Below, piece by piece: positions 46,922 to 55,420 of a stretch of 64,000 nt of DNA. The first letter of the stretch is position 1. Each line of letters begins with the position of its first letter. The position numbers were made by a program, and so were the translations under genes. Source of the stretch: Pseudomonas putida NBRC 14164 (GTDB lineage: Bacteria > Pseudomonadota > Gammaproteobacteria > Pseudomonadales > Pseudomonadaceae). The DNA lies in NCBI RefSeq assembly GCF_000412675.1, contig NC_021505.1:2102501-2166500 (forward strand). Reading direction: 5' to 3'. A model generated the notes under the pieces. The model saw only the letters and a list, made by a program, of their open reading frames with translations. It was not told the origin of the DNA and did not search any database.

Positions 46922-46937
46922 CCTACCGTCCGGTAGG
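46922..46937. promoter_or_regulatory. TetR-type operator palindrome before the MFS gene
   Basis: CCTACCGTCCGGTAGG is a palindrome with 7-base arms and a 2-base centre, 24 bases upstream of the MFS start codon, overlapping the probable promoter. Such ACCG/CGGT palindromes are usual TetR-family operators. No copy is seen near the TetR gene at 55421. Confidence 0.55.
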
Positions 46938-46997
46938 TTGGCGAATGTTATGCGCCGAGTCGGCCAAGGTCAAACCCTTGCGCAAGGCCACTGATTC

Positions 46998-47079
46998 CTG
47001 TGGGAGCGGGCATGCCCGCGAACACCGGCAAAGCCGGTGCCACCGAGTCGCCTTCTTCGCGGGCATGCTCGCTCCCACA
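46998..47079. repeat. REP-like inverted pair between MFS and OprD genes
   Basis: CTGTGGGAGCGGGCATGCCC core (46998-47022) and inverse (47056-47079), with a small hairpin between. Confidence 0.88.
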
Positions 47080-47110
47080 TTGACCGCAGAGGTTGGTTAC
47101 GGTGGTTGCG

Positions 47111-48421
47111 TCAGAACGGCACAGCCACGGTCAGCTGGCTATACACATTGGTACCATTCCCGCCCACCTGGTTGCCGCCGTTGCTCTCGTCCTTGCGCGG
47201 CTGGTAAAGGCCTACCAGCGGGCTGATGATCAGGTGCTCGTTGACTGCCCATTCCACATACAGGTCCAGCTCCCGCGCATCGAGGTTGAGGCTTTCGCGG
47301 GTGCGTACGGTGTCGAAGTCGAAGTACAGCGCCCCGACTGTGAGGTTTTCCAGCGGTGTCGCCTTCACGCCCACATGGTGGATGCCCGTGTTGCTGTTGA
47401 AGGGGCCGGCGTAGTTGGCAGCGACTTCACCCTGGAACCAGGTGCCGTAACCGCTGGACAGGCCGCTGAACAGCGCGTCCCAGCCTGCCGAGTAGCGTGT
47501 GTAGCGGTAGGTAACCTGCGGTGCCCACGGCAGGTCGGCGAAGGTGTAGCCGGCCTGCAGGTACCAGGCTTGCTCGGGGCCGTCGGTCTTGTCCTGCCAG
47601 GCGTATTCGAAGGCGAAACTGGCATTGTCGATGCCAGCGTTGCCTTCGCCGCGCACGCTATACACGTCCATGCCTTCGCGGGCTTTCTGAAAGTCGCTGG
47701 CCCATTGGTCGGTGACGTCGATGCCGTGAATCCAGGTCAGCCCGAGGGTGCCCAAGGCGTGGGTGTAGTCCAGCGTGCCGGCGGCCAGTTCGGTTTCGGC
47801 CTGGGCGCGGTTGTCGGATTTCAGCCACAGCAGGCTGCCATGCAGGCCATCGCTGCCCCCCAGGCGCAGCATTGCGGTGCGGTCGAAGGCGTGGCGGGCG
47901 GCCAGGTAGTAGGCCCCGCCGCGGTCCAGCGCACCGTCGGCGACGCCGTTGCCCAGGTTCGGGCCGTCGTCGTTGATCAAAAAACCACTGCCCAGGCGAA
48001 TGGTCTGGCGGCCGGCGGAAACGTCCACCCCATCCTTGCCCAGCACCGGGAACAGGTCGGCCGAGCGCCAGCCGAGGAAGGCGTCTTCGATCTTGGTGGT
48101 GCGTTCGGAGCCATCGGTGTTGCCGGCCGCATCGCCATCGCCCCAGGTGGCCGAGCTCACCCAGTTCAGGCTGCCGTACAGCGTGCCGTTGCCGGCCAGG
48201 CCCTGGTCACCGCTGAGGCCATACTTGATAAAGCCTTCACGCCAGGTCGAACCCCCTGTGGTGCCGTCGTAGTTCTTGCGGCTGTTGAACATGCCCCATA
48301 CCGCCAGCATGTCGGCGTTCAGGTGGCTGTCATCGTCGGCGTACAGCTCAACGGCCGGCGCGGCCTGGCTGGCCAGCAAGGTTGCCAGGGCCAGGCTGGA
48401 CATCGTCTGTGGTTTGACCAT
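47111..48421 (-). CDS. OprD-family outer-membrane porin
   Basis: 436 aa from MVKPQTMSSLAL, preceded by GAGGGATG. Signal peptide ends at ASQAAPAVE. OprD-type features: FINRKNYDG-like stretch (MFNSRKNYDGTTGGSTWREGFIKYGLSGDQGLAGNGTLYG is typical of the substrate loop), a run of aromatic-capped strands and final SQLTVAVPF. It forms an 18-strand, monomeric, substrate-specific channel. In the island it should admit aromatic amines or acids. The aldehyde dehydrogenase gene lies upstream with 179 bases between that show no gene. Confidence 0.88.
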   Translation of the reverse strand: MVKPQTMSSLALATLLASQAAPAVELYADDDSHLNADMLAVWGMFNSRKNYDGTTGGSTWREGFIKYGLSGDQGLAGNGTLYGSLNWVSSATWGDGDAAGNTDGSERTTKIEDAFLGWRSADLFPVLGKDGVDVSAGRQTIRLGSGFLINDDGPNLGNGVADGALDRGGAYYLAARHAFDRTAMLRLGGSDGLHGSLLWLKSDNRAQAETELAAGTLDYTHALGTLGLTWIHGIDVTDQWASDFQKAREGMDVYSVRGEGNAGIDNASFAFEYAWQDKTDGPEQAWYLQAGYTFADLPWAPQVTYRYTRYSAGWDALFSGLSSGYGTWFQGEVAANYAGPFNSNTGIHHVGVKATPLENLTVGALYFDFDTVRTRESLNLDARELDLYVEWAVNEHLIISPLVGLYQPRKDESNGGNQVGGNGTNVYSQLTVAVPF

Positions 48422-48600
48422 TTGCACATCCCTCGTTTGTTCTCGGCCACCTTCACAGGGGCCTTTGTTGTTCGGGGGCACCCTCGGTTCTGGCGAGGGG
48501 CCATCGCGGTTGGCGGCGATGGCCTATTAGGGCGTGTGCGGTGGGGCGGGGTCTTGTTCGTGGCTGCCAAGGCGCTTGCACGCCTTGGCCACAGGCGCGG

Positions 48601-50088
48601 TCAGTAGCGGATCATCACCGACTTGAGCTCGGTGAAGTCATCGATGAAGGCCGAGCCGAACTCGCGGCCAATGCCGGAAGCCTTGATGCCCCCAAACGGT
48701 ACAGCCGGGTCGAGCAGGGTGTGCATGTTGACCCACAGGGTACCGGCCTGGATTTGCGGGATCATGCGCATGGCCTTGCCCAGGTCGTTGGTCCACAGGC
48801 TGGCACTGAGGCCGTAGGGCGAGGCATTTATCAGGTGCAGCAGTTCGTCTTCGTCGTCATAAGGCAGGAAGGTCGCCACCGGGCCGAAGGTTTCCTGGGT
48901 GAGCAGGGTGTCGCTGGCTGACCGGGCGAGGATTACCGTCGGTTCGACGAAACAGCCGGGGCCGTCGCCCAGGGTGCCGCCGTGAATGATCTGGCTGCCT
49001 TCGGCGCGGGCGATGGCGAACAGTTCGGCCAGCTTCTGCTGGTGCGGCTTGTTGGCCACCGGGCCGAACTGGGTGGCCTCGTCCAGTGGCGAGCCGATTT
49101 TCAGTTGGCCCAAGCGCTGGGAGAGGGCGTCCAGCAGCGGGTCGATGCGCGAGCGGTGCACATAGAAGCGCTCGCCCGCGGCGCAGATTTGCCCCGAGTG
49201 CAGGAAGCCGGCCTCGATGATGCCGTCCACAGCCTTGTCGGTTGCCACGTCGGGCAGGAAGGCCACCGCGTTCTTGCCGCCCAGTTCCAGTGTCGCACGG
49301 GTCAGCTTGGCGCCCATGGCAGCCTGGCCTACGGCGATGCCAGTGGGCACGGAGCCGGTGAACGAGACCTTGTCGGTACCTGCGTGCTCGATCAGTGCCT
49401 TGCCCACCAGGCCACCACCGGTCAGCACGTTCAGTGCACCGGCCGGCAGGCCTGCTTCGGTGGCCAGTTCGGCAATGCGCAGCAGCGTCAGCGGGGTGAA
49501 TTCGCTGGGTTTGAGGATAATGCTGCAGCCGGTTGTCAGTGCCGAGGCCAGCTTCCAGATGGCGATCATGGTGGCGAAGTTCCACGGCACGATGCCCACC
49601 ACCACGCCAATCGGCTCGCGCAGGGTGAAGGCGCTGTAGCGCTCACCGGCGAACGAGGGCAGCGACGGGGTGATGGTCTGGCCGGTGATCTTGGTCGCCC
49701 AGCCGGCGTAGTAGCGCAGGAAGTGCGCGGCCTGCTCTACTTCGAAGGCACGGGAAATGCCGATGAGCTTGCCGGATTGCAAGGTTTCCAGCTGCGCCAG
49801 TTCTTCGCGGTTGGCTTCCAGCAGGTCGGCCAGCTTGAACAGCACTGCGGCGCGGGCGGCGGGGCTGGTGTGCGACCAGGCGGTAAAGCCTTGGCGCGAG
49901 GAGCTGACGGCATGGTCGACTTCGGCCTGGTTGGCGTCGGCGATGTGGGCGATGGTCTGGCCGTTGGCCGGGTTGACCACGGCAATGTTCGACGACGACT
50001 GGCTGGCGAGGTGCTGGCCGTGGATGAACACGCCATGCTCGCGGGCCAGGAAGGCCGTGACGGCAGGTAGGAGGGTGATGTCGCTCAT
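48601..50088 (-). CDS. Phenylacetaldehyde-type aldehyde dehydrogenase (tyn cluster)
   Basis: 495 aa from MSDITLLPAV. ALDH motifs: PWNFATMIAIWKLASALTTGCSIILKPSE (about 161-189), FTGSVPTG, catalytic Glu in LELGGKNAV near 262, catalytic Cys in HSGQICAAGERFYV near 296-301. Closest in type to phenylacetaldehyde dehydrogenase FeaB/PeaE. It should oxidise 4-hydroxyphenylacetaldehyde (from tyramine) to 4-hydroxyphenylacetate with NAD. It is divergent from the APC permease gene, with a 367-base gap between them. Confidence 0.92.
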   Translation of the reverse strand: MSDITLLPAVTAFLAREHGVFIHGQHLASQSSSNIAVVNPANGQTIAHIADANQAEVDHAVSSSRQGFTAWSHTSPAARAAVLFKLADLLEANREELAQLETLQSGKLIGISRAFEVEQAAHFLRYYAGWATKITGQTITPSLPSFAGERYSAFTLREPIGVVVGIVPWNFATMIAIWKLASALTTGCSIILKPSEFTPLTLLRIAELATEAGLPAGALNVLTGGGLVGKALIEHAGTDKVSFTGSVPTGIAVGQAAMGAKLTRATLELGGKNAVAFLPDVATDKAVDGIIEAGFLHSGQICAAGERFYVHRSRIDPLLDALSQRLGQLKIGSPLDEATQFGPVANKPHQQKLAELFAIARAEGSQIIHGGTLGDGPGCFVEPTVILARSASDTLLTQETFGPVATFLPYDDEDELLHLINASPYGLSASLWTNDLGKAMRMIPQIQAGTLWVNMHTLLDPAVPFGGIKASGIGREFGSAFIDDFTELKSVMIRY

Positions 50089-50200
50089 GCAGACTCCGGG
50101 GCAGGTGGCCAAAGTTTGCAGCTTAATAAGCGGGGCAGTGCGGTGCTTGTGCCTGCGTGACAGGTGCATGACTGTGGCTGCCAACCGCACTGGGTAAGCC

Positions 50201-50320
50201 TTGTGGGAGCGGCCTTGTGTCGCGATAGGGCCGCAGAGCGGCCCCGGCGATGTTGGCGGCGAAGCTGAAAATGCTGGGGCCGCTTCGCGCCCCTATCGCG
50301 ACGCAAGGCCGCTCCCACAA
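50201..50320. repeat. REP-like inverted pair in the aldehyde dehydrogenase/permease gap
   Basis: TTGTGGGAGCGGCCTTGTGT core (50201-50235) and its inverse (50286-50320) around a second hairpin (GGGCCGC..GCGGCCCC). It fills much of the 367-base gap 50089-50455; the rest should hold the divergent promoters, which I could not assign. Confidence 0.88.
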
Positions 50321-50455
50321 AAAAAGCGAGCGTAGGCCGGGCTGATTGCTGGCAGGCAGCAACAAGCCCGGCGGCAGCCATCGGCAAGACGCCATGCCAC
50401 CGGCAGCGCACAGTAATCACTCGTTCAACGCCACAAAAACAAGCCGGGGCATACG

Positions 50456-51952
50456 ATGTCACTCAATAACAAGCTCACCGAGCACCTCAACCGCGGCACG
50501 GTCGGTTTCCCCACCGCACTGGCCAGCACTGTCGGGCTGATCATGGCCAGCCCGGTGATCCTCACCGCGACCATGGGCTTTGGCATCGGCGGCAGCGCCT
50601 TCGCCGTGGCCATGGTGATCGCCGCACTGATGATGCTGGCGCAGTCCACCACCTTTGCCGAGGCTGCGTCGATCCTGCCGACCACGGGCTCGGTATACGA
50701 CTACATCAACTGTGGCATGGGCCGCTTCTTCGCCATTACCGGCACGCTGTCGGCCTACCTGATCGTGCATGTGTTCGCCGGTACCGCCGAAACCATCCTG
50801 TCGGGGGTGATGGCGCTGGTGAACTTCGAGCACCTCAATACCCTGGCGGAATCCGCCGGCGGTTCGTGGCTGCTGGGGGTGTGCTTCGTGGTGGCGTTTG
50901 CGGTGCTCAATGCCTTTGGCGTCAGCGCCTTCAGCCGCGCGGAAGTGGTCCTCACCTTCGGCATGTGGACCACCTTGATGGTTTTCGGCGTGCTTGGCCT
51001 GATCGCCGCACCCGCAGTGGAACTGGACGGCCCGTTCGGCGTGTCGCTGGTGGGCACCGACCTGATGACCATCCTCTCGCTGGTCGGCATGGCCATGTTC
51101 ATGTTCGTTGGCTGCGAGTTCGTCACGCCGCTTGCCCCCGAACTGCGTCGCTCGGCCTGGGTGCTGCCGCGTGCCATGGCGCTGGGCCTGTTTGGCGTGG
51201 CCAGCTGCATGTTCATCTACGGAGCGGCGATGAAGCGCCAGGTGGAAAACGTGGTGCTGGATGCCGCCAGTGGCGTGCACCTGCTGGACACGCCCATGGC
51301 CATCCCGCGCTTCGCCGAGCAGGTGATGGGTGATATTGGCCCAGTGTGGCTGGGTATCGGGTTCCTGTTCGCCGGCGCGGCCACCATCAACACGCTGATG
51401 GCCGGTGTGCCACGCATTCTTTACGGCATGGCGGTGGACGGCGCGTTGCCCAAGGTGTTCACCTACCTGCACCCGCGCTTCAAGACACCGCTGCTGTGCA
51501 TCCTGGTGGTGGCGTTGATCCCTTGCCTGCATGCCTGGTACCTGGGCGGTAACCCGGACAACATCCTGCACCTGGTGCTGGCCGCCGTGTGCGCCTGGAG
51601 CACCGCCTATCTGCTGGTGACCCTGTCGGTGGTGATATTGCGCATTCGCCGCCCGGACCTGCCGCGTGCCTACCGCTCGCCGCTGTTCCCGTTGCCGCAG
51701 ATATTCTCCAGCAGCGGTATCCTCATCGGCATGGCGTTCATCACACCGCCGGGCATGAACCCTGCCGATGTCTACGTGCCGTTCGCCATCATGCTTGGCG
51801 CCACTGCGGCCTATGCATTGTTCTGGACGCTGTGCGTGCAGAAGGTCAACCCGTTCAAGCCGGCGCGGGTCGAGGATGTGCTCGAGAAAGAGTTTGCTGC
51901 CGAGCCTGGCCACGCCGTGGAGCACGTGCTGCATGATCAGAAATTTGCGTGA
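50456..51952 (+). CDS. APC-family permease, probable tyramine/aromatic amine uptake
   Basis: 498 aa with about twelve helices. APC superfamily features: GFPTALASTVGLIMASPVILTATMGFGIGG near 16-45, TTGSVYDYINCGMGRFFAITGTLSAYL near 76-102, and the conserved SLVGMAMFMFVGCEFVTPLAPELRR near 205-229. It probably imports tyramine or dopamine into the cytosol. I recall tynG as the permease of the P. putida U tyn cluster and this is the likely counterpart. The DUF3156 gene overlaps its end by 20 bases. Confidence 0.88.
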   Translation: MSLNNKLTEHLNRGTVGFPTALASTVGLIMASPVILTATMGFGIGGSAFAVAMVIAALMMLAQSTTFAEAASILPTTGSVYDYINCGMGRFFAITGTLSAYLIVHVFAGTAETILSGVMALVNFEHLNTLAESAGGSWLLGVCFVVAFAVLNAFGVSAFSRAEVVLTFGMWTTLMVFGVLGLIAAPAVELDGPFGVSLVGTDLMTILSLVGMAMFMFVGCEFVTPLAPELRRSAWVLPRAMALGLFGVASCMFIYGAAMKRQVENVVLDAASGVHLLDTPMAIPRFAEQVMGDIGPVWLGIGFLFAGAATINTLMAGVPRILYGMAVDGALPKVFTYLHPRFKTPLLCILVVALIPCLHAWYLGGNPDNILHLVLAAVCAWSTAYLLVTLSVVILRIRRPDLPRAYRSPLFPLPQIFSSSGILIGMAFITPPGMNPADVYVPFAIMLGATAAYALFWTLCVQKVNPFKPARVEDVLEKEFAAEPGHAVEHVLHDQKFA

Positions 51953-52505
51953 ACGCTTGCTGGCGCCCCGGGCGCCTTCTGGCTATCGCCCAGGCGCCAC
52001 GCTGGCATGCCTGGCGCGCAACCTGGGGCAGCAGAACCTGGTGGCGGCCGGGGTGATCCACGACCCGGCCCAGGGTTGGCAGGCCAGGGTGCACGAACGC
52101 GTCGAGGCCCACCTGCTGATGCACATCGTCACCTGTGAGTTCCAGCTGCAGTTGCCTGCTCCGCAAGGGGGCGAGGTCAGCCTGGAGCTGCGCCATACCG
52201 GTGCACTACGCCGTACCGGTCTGGCCTGTGTGTACCGCAAGGGCGAGCGGGCGCGCTTCGCCCGACTGCGCGACCGGTTGCTGCAGCAGGCCGCACTGGT
52301 GGCGGCGCTGATGCCGCTGGATTTCAAGCGCCTGACCTTGGCCTGGCGCGACGGCCAATGGCTGCTGACGCTGGAGCACATGGGCGGTAGCGAAGTGGTC
52401 AACCGCATGCCGGCGTTTCGCCGCTACATCCCCATCAGCCCGCAACAGCGGGCGCACCTGATGGCCAGCCTGGCCCAGTTCAACACTTTGCTGCCCAACC
52501 TTTGA
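51933..52505 (+). CDS. DUF3156 family protein
   Basis: 190 aa from MIRNLRERLLAPRAP, overlapping the permease end by 20 bases. Content: YRPGATLACLARNLGQQNLVAAGV, HLLMHIVTCEFQLQLPAP, LEHMGGSEVVNRMPAFRRYIP, which agrees with my memory of DUF3156, a small Pseudomonas/gammaproteobacterial family. No signal peptide, no clear enzyme motif. Coupling to an amine permease suggests a helper in uptake or a substrate-binding role. Function is unknown. Confidence 0.78.
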   Translation: MIRNLRERLLAPRAPSGYRPGATLACLARNLGQQNLVAAGVIHDPAQGWQARVHERVEAHLLMHIVTCEFQLQLPAPQGGEVSLELRHTGALRRTGLACVYRKGERARFARLRDRLLQQAALVAALMPLDFKRLTLAWRDGQWLLTLEHMGGSEVVNRMPAFRRYIPISPQQRAHLMASLAQFNTLLPNL

Positions 52506-52555
52506 CGCAAACTGGCATACGCCTTGCTGTATCTAGCGACGAATGATGACAGTTG

Positions 52556-52589
52556 TGCGCACATAGATAACATGTTAACAATGTGCGCA
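52556..52589. promoter_or_regulatory. Nested palindrome before the AraC regulator gene
   Basis: TGCGCACAT (52556-52564) and ATGTGCGCA (52581-52589) are exact inverses, and TAACATGTTA (52568-52577) is a palindrome with the same centre. The whole 34-base element ends 30 bases before the ATG of the regulator gene. It may be an autoregulatory operator. Confidence 0.6.
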
Positions 52590-52618
52590 TAAGAACAAAT
52601 CCTGCGTCGAGGGCAGCC

Positions 52619-53602
52619 ATGCATACTCAACAATCCAACCGTCAGGGGCTGGAACGCTGGACCACGGCCATGCGACAGATCTGTGGCCGTTTCGAGACGG
52701 AACTTGCGTCCAATCACTCGCTGTTCATCGGCGAGATTTCTACCTTTTCCCGTGCCGGCTTGCCGCTGGCCAACCTGCGAACCAATGCCGGCAACATCCG
52801 CCGGCTGGGCGAAAACCCGACCCTTGACGATGACCAGCATTGTTTCCTGGTCAGCCAGCGTGCGGGGCATTCCACCGTGTCCCAGGGGGGCATGCAGGTC
52901 AGCCTGGCGCCGGGTGAGCTGCTGCTGATGGATTCGGTCGGGCGCTGCGAAATCACCCCCAGTGGGTTGATCGAACATGTCTCGCTGGCCCTGTCGCGTG
53001 AGCAGGTACGCAAGTACGTGCAAGGCAGCGGCCCGATGTTTGGCAAGATCTCCTCAAGCAACGCCTGCGGGCGCATGCTGCATGTGCTGATGGACCAACT
53101 GTGCAAGGACGGCAATGTAAGCGGTGATGGGGCCCAGGGCGACGCGCTGCAGACCGCCTTCATTGCCCTGCTGGAGCCAGGCTTCGAGCGCCATGGCGAA
53201 GCGCTGGGCAACCTTGGGGCCTTGAACGGGGCCAACCTGCGGGGCTACGTGCAGCAGGTGATCGACGAGTCGCTGTCACAGCCCGGGCTGACCCCGTCCA
53301 ACCTGGCCGGTCGCCTGAACATCTCGGTGCGTCACCTGTACCGGCTGTTCGAGGAGGAGGGCGATAGTGTGTGCCGCTACATTCAGCGGGCGCGCCTGAA
53401 GCGCAGTGCGGATGACTTGGCCAACCCGTTCTTCAGGAGCGAGTCGATTACCTCGATTGCCTACAAGTGGGGGTTTACCGACTCGGCGCATTTCAGCCGC
53501 TCGTTCAAGAAACAGTTCGAACGCTCGCCCAAGGACTACCGGGCGCAGGCGATGAGGCCCGCAAGTCACCTGGCGGCGGTTCAGCGACGGCCGTTGAAGT
53601 AG
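52619..53602 (+). CDS. AraC-family regulator, FeaR/TynR-like
   Basis: 327 aa from MHTQQSNRQGLERW, with GAGGG upstream. The N-terminal part (40-200) is an AraC-binding-like domain of the FeaR type (FLVSQRAGHSTVSQGGMQVSLAPGELLLMDS). The C-terminal two HTH motifs are LTPSNLAGRLNISVRHLYRLFEEEG and ITSIAYKWGFTDSAHFSRSFKKQFERSPKDYR. FeaR activates amine oxidase and aldehyde dehydrogenase genes in E. coli in response to aromatic amines; here it should control the tyn genes. It converges on and overlaps the end of the FAD oxidoreductase gene by 22 bases. Confidence 0.88.
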   Translation: MHTQQSNRQGLERWTTAMRQICGRFETELASNHSLFIGEISTFSRAGLPLANLRTNAGNIRRLGENPTLDDDQHCFLVSQRAGHSTVSQGGMQVSLAPGELLLMDSVGRCEITPSGLIEHVSLALSREQVRKYVQGSGPMFGKISSSNACGRMLHVLMDQLCKDGNVSGDGAQGDALQTAFIALLEPGFERHGEALGNLGALNGANLRGYVQQVIDESLSQPGLTPSNLAGRLNISVRHLYRLFEEEGDSVCRYIQRARLKRSADDLANPFFRSESITSIAYKWGFTDSAHFSRSFKKQFERSPKDYRAQAMRPASHLAAVQRRPLK

Positions 53603-54879
53603 CCCGACAACTGGTGCACGGTCTTGCCGGCAGTGAGCAGCAGCGGGCGGAAATGGTCCTTGCCGAGGATGCGCGCATGCTTGACCGAGCTGACCAGGTC
53701 ATAGCGCTTCGATCCTTCCTGCATACCCTCGGCGAGTATCTTGCAAATGATGTGGCTGGGCGTGACGCCAAAGCCGGAGTAGCCCTGCACATAGAAAGCG
53801 TTGGGGCGGTTGTCGAGGGTGCCTATCTGCGGAAACAGGTTGGCACTGGTGGCCATCGGGCCGCCCCAGGCCAGGTCGATGCGCACGTCTTTCAGGTAGG
53901 GGAAAATCTTCAGCATCAGCGCGCGGTTCCACGCCTTCAGGTCCAGCGGGAAGTGCTCGACGAAGGGCGTGGCTGCGCCAAACAGCAGGCGGTTCTCGCG
54001 GGTGACCCGGTAGTAGTCGATCACCGGGCGGATGTCGCTGTAGGCCCCGCGTATCGGGCTGATGCGCTCGATCAGCTCATCCGGCAATGGCTCGGTCATC
54101 ATCTGGAAGGCATAGGTGTTTATAGTGCGTGCGTGCAGCTGCGGCTCCAGCTTGTTGAGGAAGCTGTCGCACGCCCACAGCAGCTTGCTGGCGCGTACCG
54201 AGCCACGGCCGGTGCGTACCGTGATGCGCTCGCCGTAGGTCACTTCCAGGGCCGGGCTGTGTTCGAAGATGCGCGTACCATGGCCCACCAGTGCCTGCGC
54301 TTCGCCCAGCAGCAGGTTCAGGGAATGCACATGGCCACCGCCCATGTGCAGCAGGGCGCTGCTGTAGGCGTTGCTGCCGATGATCTGGCGCACTTCGCTG
54401 CCACCGAGAAAACGGATCTCGTCGCGGGTATTGATCGCCTTGAAGGCCTTCTCCCATTTGCGCAGGGTCTGTTCCTGGCGGCGGTTGAAGCCCATGTAGC
54501 CATAGCCGTGGCAGAAGTCGGCGTCGATGGCGTAGCGGGCGATGCGGTCCTTGATGATGCCGGCGCCCAGTTCGCTGATTTCGAAAATATCCCTCACGCC
54601 CTGATCGCCGACGCTGCTGCGGATCTTCTCCAGGTCGTGGCCGATGCCCGCCATGATCTGCCCGCCGTTGCGCCCGCTACCGCCGTAGCCCAGGTAACGG
54701 GCCTCGAGCACGACGATATTGGTCACGCCTTGTTCCGCCAGCTCCAGGGCGGTGTTAATGCCGGAGAAACCGCCACCGATCACCACGACATCGGCCTCGA
54801 TGTCGCGTTCCAGGGTTGGGAAGCTCAGGTTGTACTTCTTGGTCGCCGAGTAGTAGGTGGGGCTCTCGAGGGTGATCAT
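53581..54879 (-). CDS. FAD-dependent oxidoreductase, PuuB/OrdL type (tyn cluster)
   Basis: 432 aa from MITLESPTYYSATKKY. FAD motif VVVIGGGFSGINTALELAE near 32-50, GYGGSGRNGGQIMAG near 64-78 as in puuB, and FYVQGYSGFGVTPSHIICKI near 369-388. It is a second, distinct flavin amine oxidase of the island, related to puuB at 36174. I recall a separate tynD unit next to tynR in P. putida U and this occupies that place. Its start region shares the divergent gap with hpaR that holds the palindrome at 54910-54936. Confidence 0.88.
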   Translation of the reverse strand: MITLESPTYYSATKKYNLSFPTLERDIEADVVVIGGGFSGINTALELAEQGVTNIVVLEARYLGYGGSGRNGGQIMAGIGHDLEKIRSSVGDQGVRDIFEISELGAGIIKDRIARYAIDADFCHGYGYMGFNRRQEQTLRKWEKAFKAINTRDEIRFLGGSEVRQIIGSNAYSSALLHMGGGHVHSLNLLLGEAQALVGHGTRIFEHSPALEVTYGERITVRTGRGSVRASKLLWACDSFLNKLEPQLHARTINTYAFQMMTEPLPDELIERISPIRGAYSDIRPVIDYYRVTRENRLLFGAATPFVEHFPLDLKAWNRALMLKIFPYLKDVRIDLAWGGPMATSANLFPQIGTLDNRPNAFYVQGYSGFGVTPSHIICKILAEGMQEGSKRYDLVSSVKHARILGKDHFRPLLLTAGKTVHQLSGYFNGRR

Positions 54880-54909
54880 GACGCCGCCTGCTGACTGGAA
54901 ATGGGTAGA

Positions 54910-54936
54910 AATCATTCTATTAATGTATTAATGATT
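54910..54936. promoter_or_regulatory. Palindromic operator candidate between the FAD oxidoreductase and hpaR
   Basis: AATCATT (54910-54916) and AATGATT (54930-54936) are exact inverses around an inner ATTAATGTATTAAT. MarR-type regulators such as HpaR bind AT-rich palindromes of this size in their own promoter. Confidence 0.55.
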
Positions 54937-54986
54937 GTGCACTGGCATACTCGCCGGTTTGCTATTTCCAGCCTCCTTGAGCCCGC

Positions 54987-55409
54987 ATGACCACACCGAG
55001 ACCCTCCCTGACCCTGACCTTGCTGCAGGCGCGCGAAGCCACCATGGCGTTCTTCCGCCCGGCGCTGAATGCCCATGACCTGACCGAGCAGCAATGGCGG
55101 GTAATCCGTATCCTGCGCCAGCAAGGCGAGCTGGAAAGCCATCAGTTGGCGGAGCTGGCCTGTATCCTCAAGCCCAGCATGAGCGGGGTGCTCAAGCGCC
55201 TGGAGCGTGACGGCATCGTGGCGCGGCGCAAGTCGCCGGAAGACCAGCGCCGGGTGTTCATCAGCCTGACCGAGGCTGGCCAGCAAGCGTTTCTGGCGAT
55301 GAGCGAGGAGATGACCCGCAACTACGACAAGATCCTCGCCCAGTTTGGCGATGACAAGCTGCAGCAGCTGATGCAGCTGCTGGGTGAAATGAAGAAGATC
55401 AAACCCTGA
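54987..55409 (+). CDS. hpaR: Homoprotocatechuate pathway repressor HpaR (MarR family)
   Basis: 140 aa, the standard length. Winged HTH of MarR type: LTEQQWRVIRILRQQGELESHQLAELACILKPSMSGVLKRLERDGIVARRKSPEDQRRVFISLTEAG (about 23-88). In E. coli, HpaR represses the hpa genes and is released by 4-hydroxyphenylacetate or 3,4-dihydroxyphenylacetate. Its place at the head of the hpa half and the AT-rich palindrome upstream agree. Confidence 0.92.
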   Translation: MTTPRPSLTLTLLQAREATMAFFRPALNAHDLTEQQWRVIRILRQQGELESHQLAELACILKPSMSGVLKRLERDGIVARRKSPEDQRRVFISLTEAGQQAFLAMSEEMTRNYDKILAQFGDDKLQQLMQLLGEMKKIKP

Positions 55410-55420
55410 CGCGGCAGGCG

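Noticed and set aside
48499..48524. GGCCATCGC/GCGATGGCC hairpin between OprD and aldehyde dehydrogenase genes as a terminator
   Set aside because: No T-run on either side; may be structural only.
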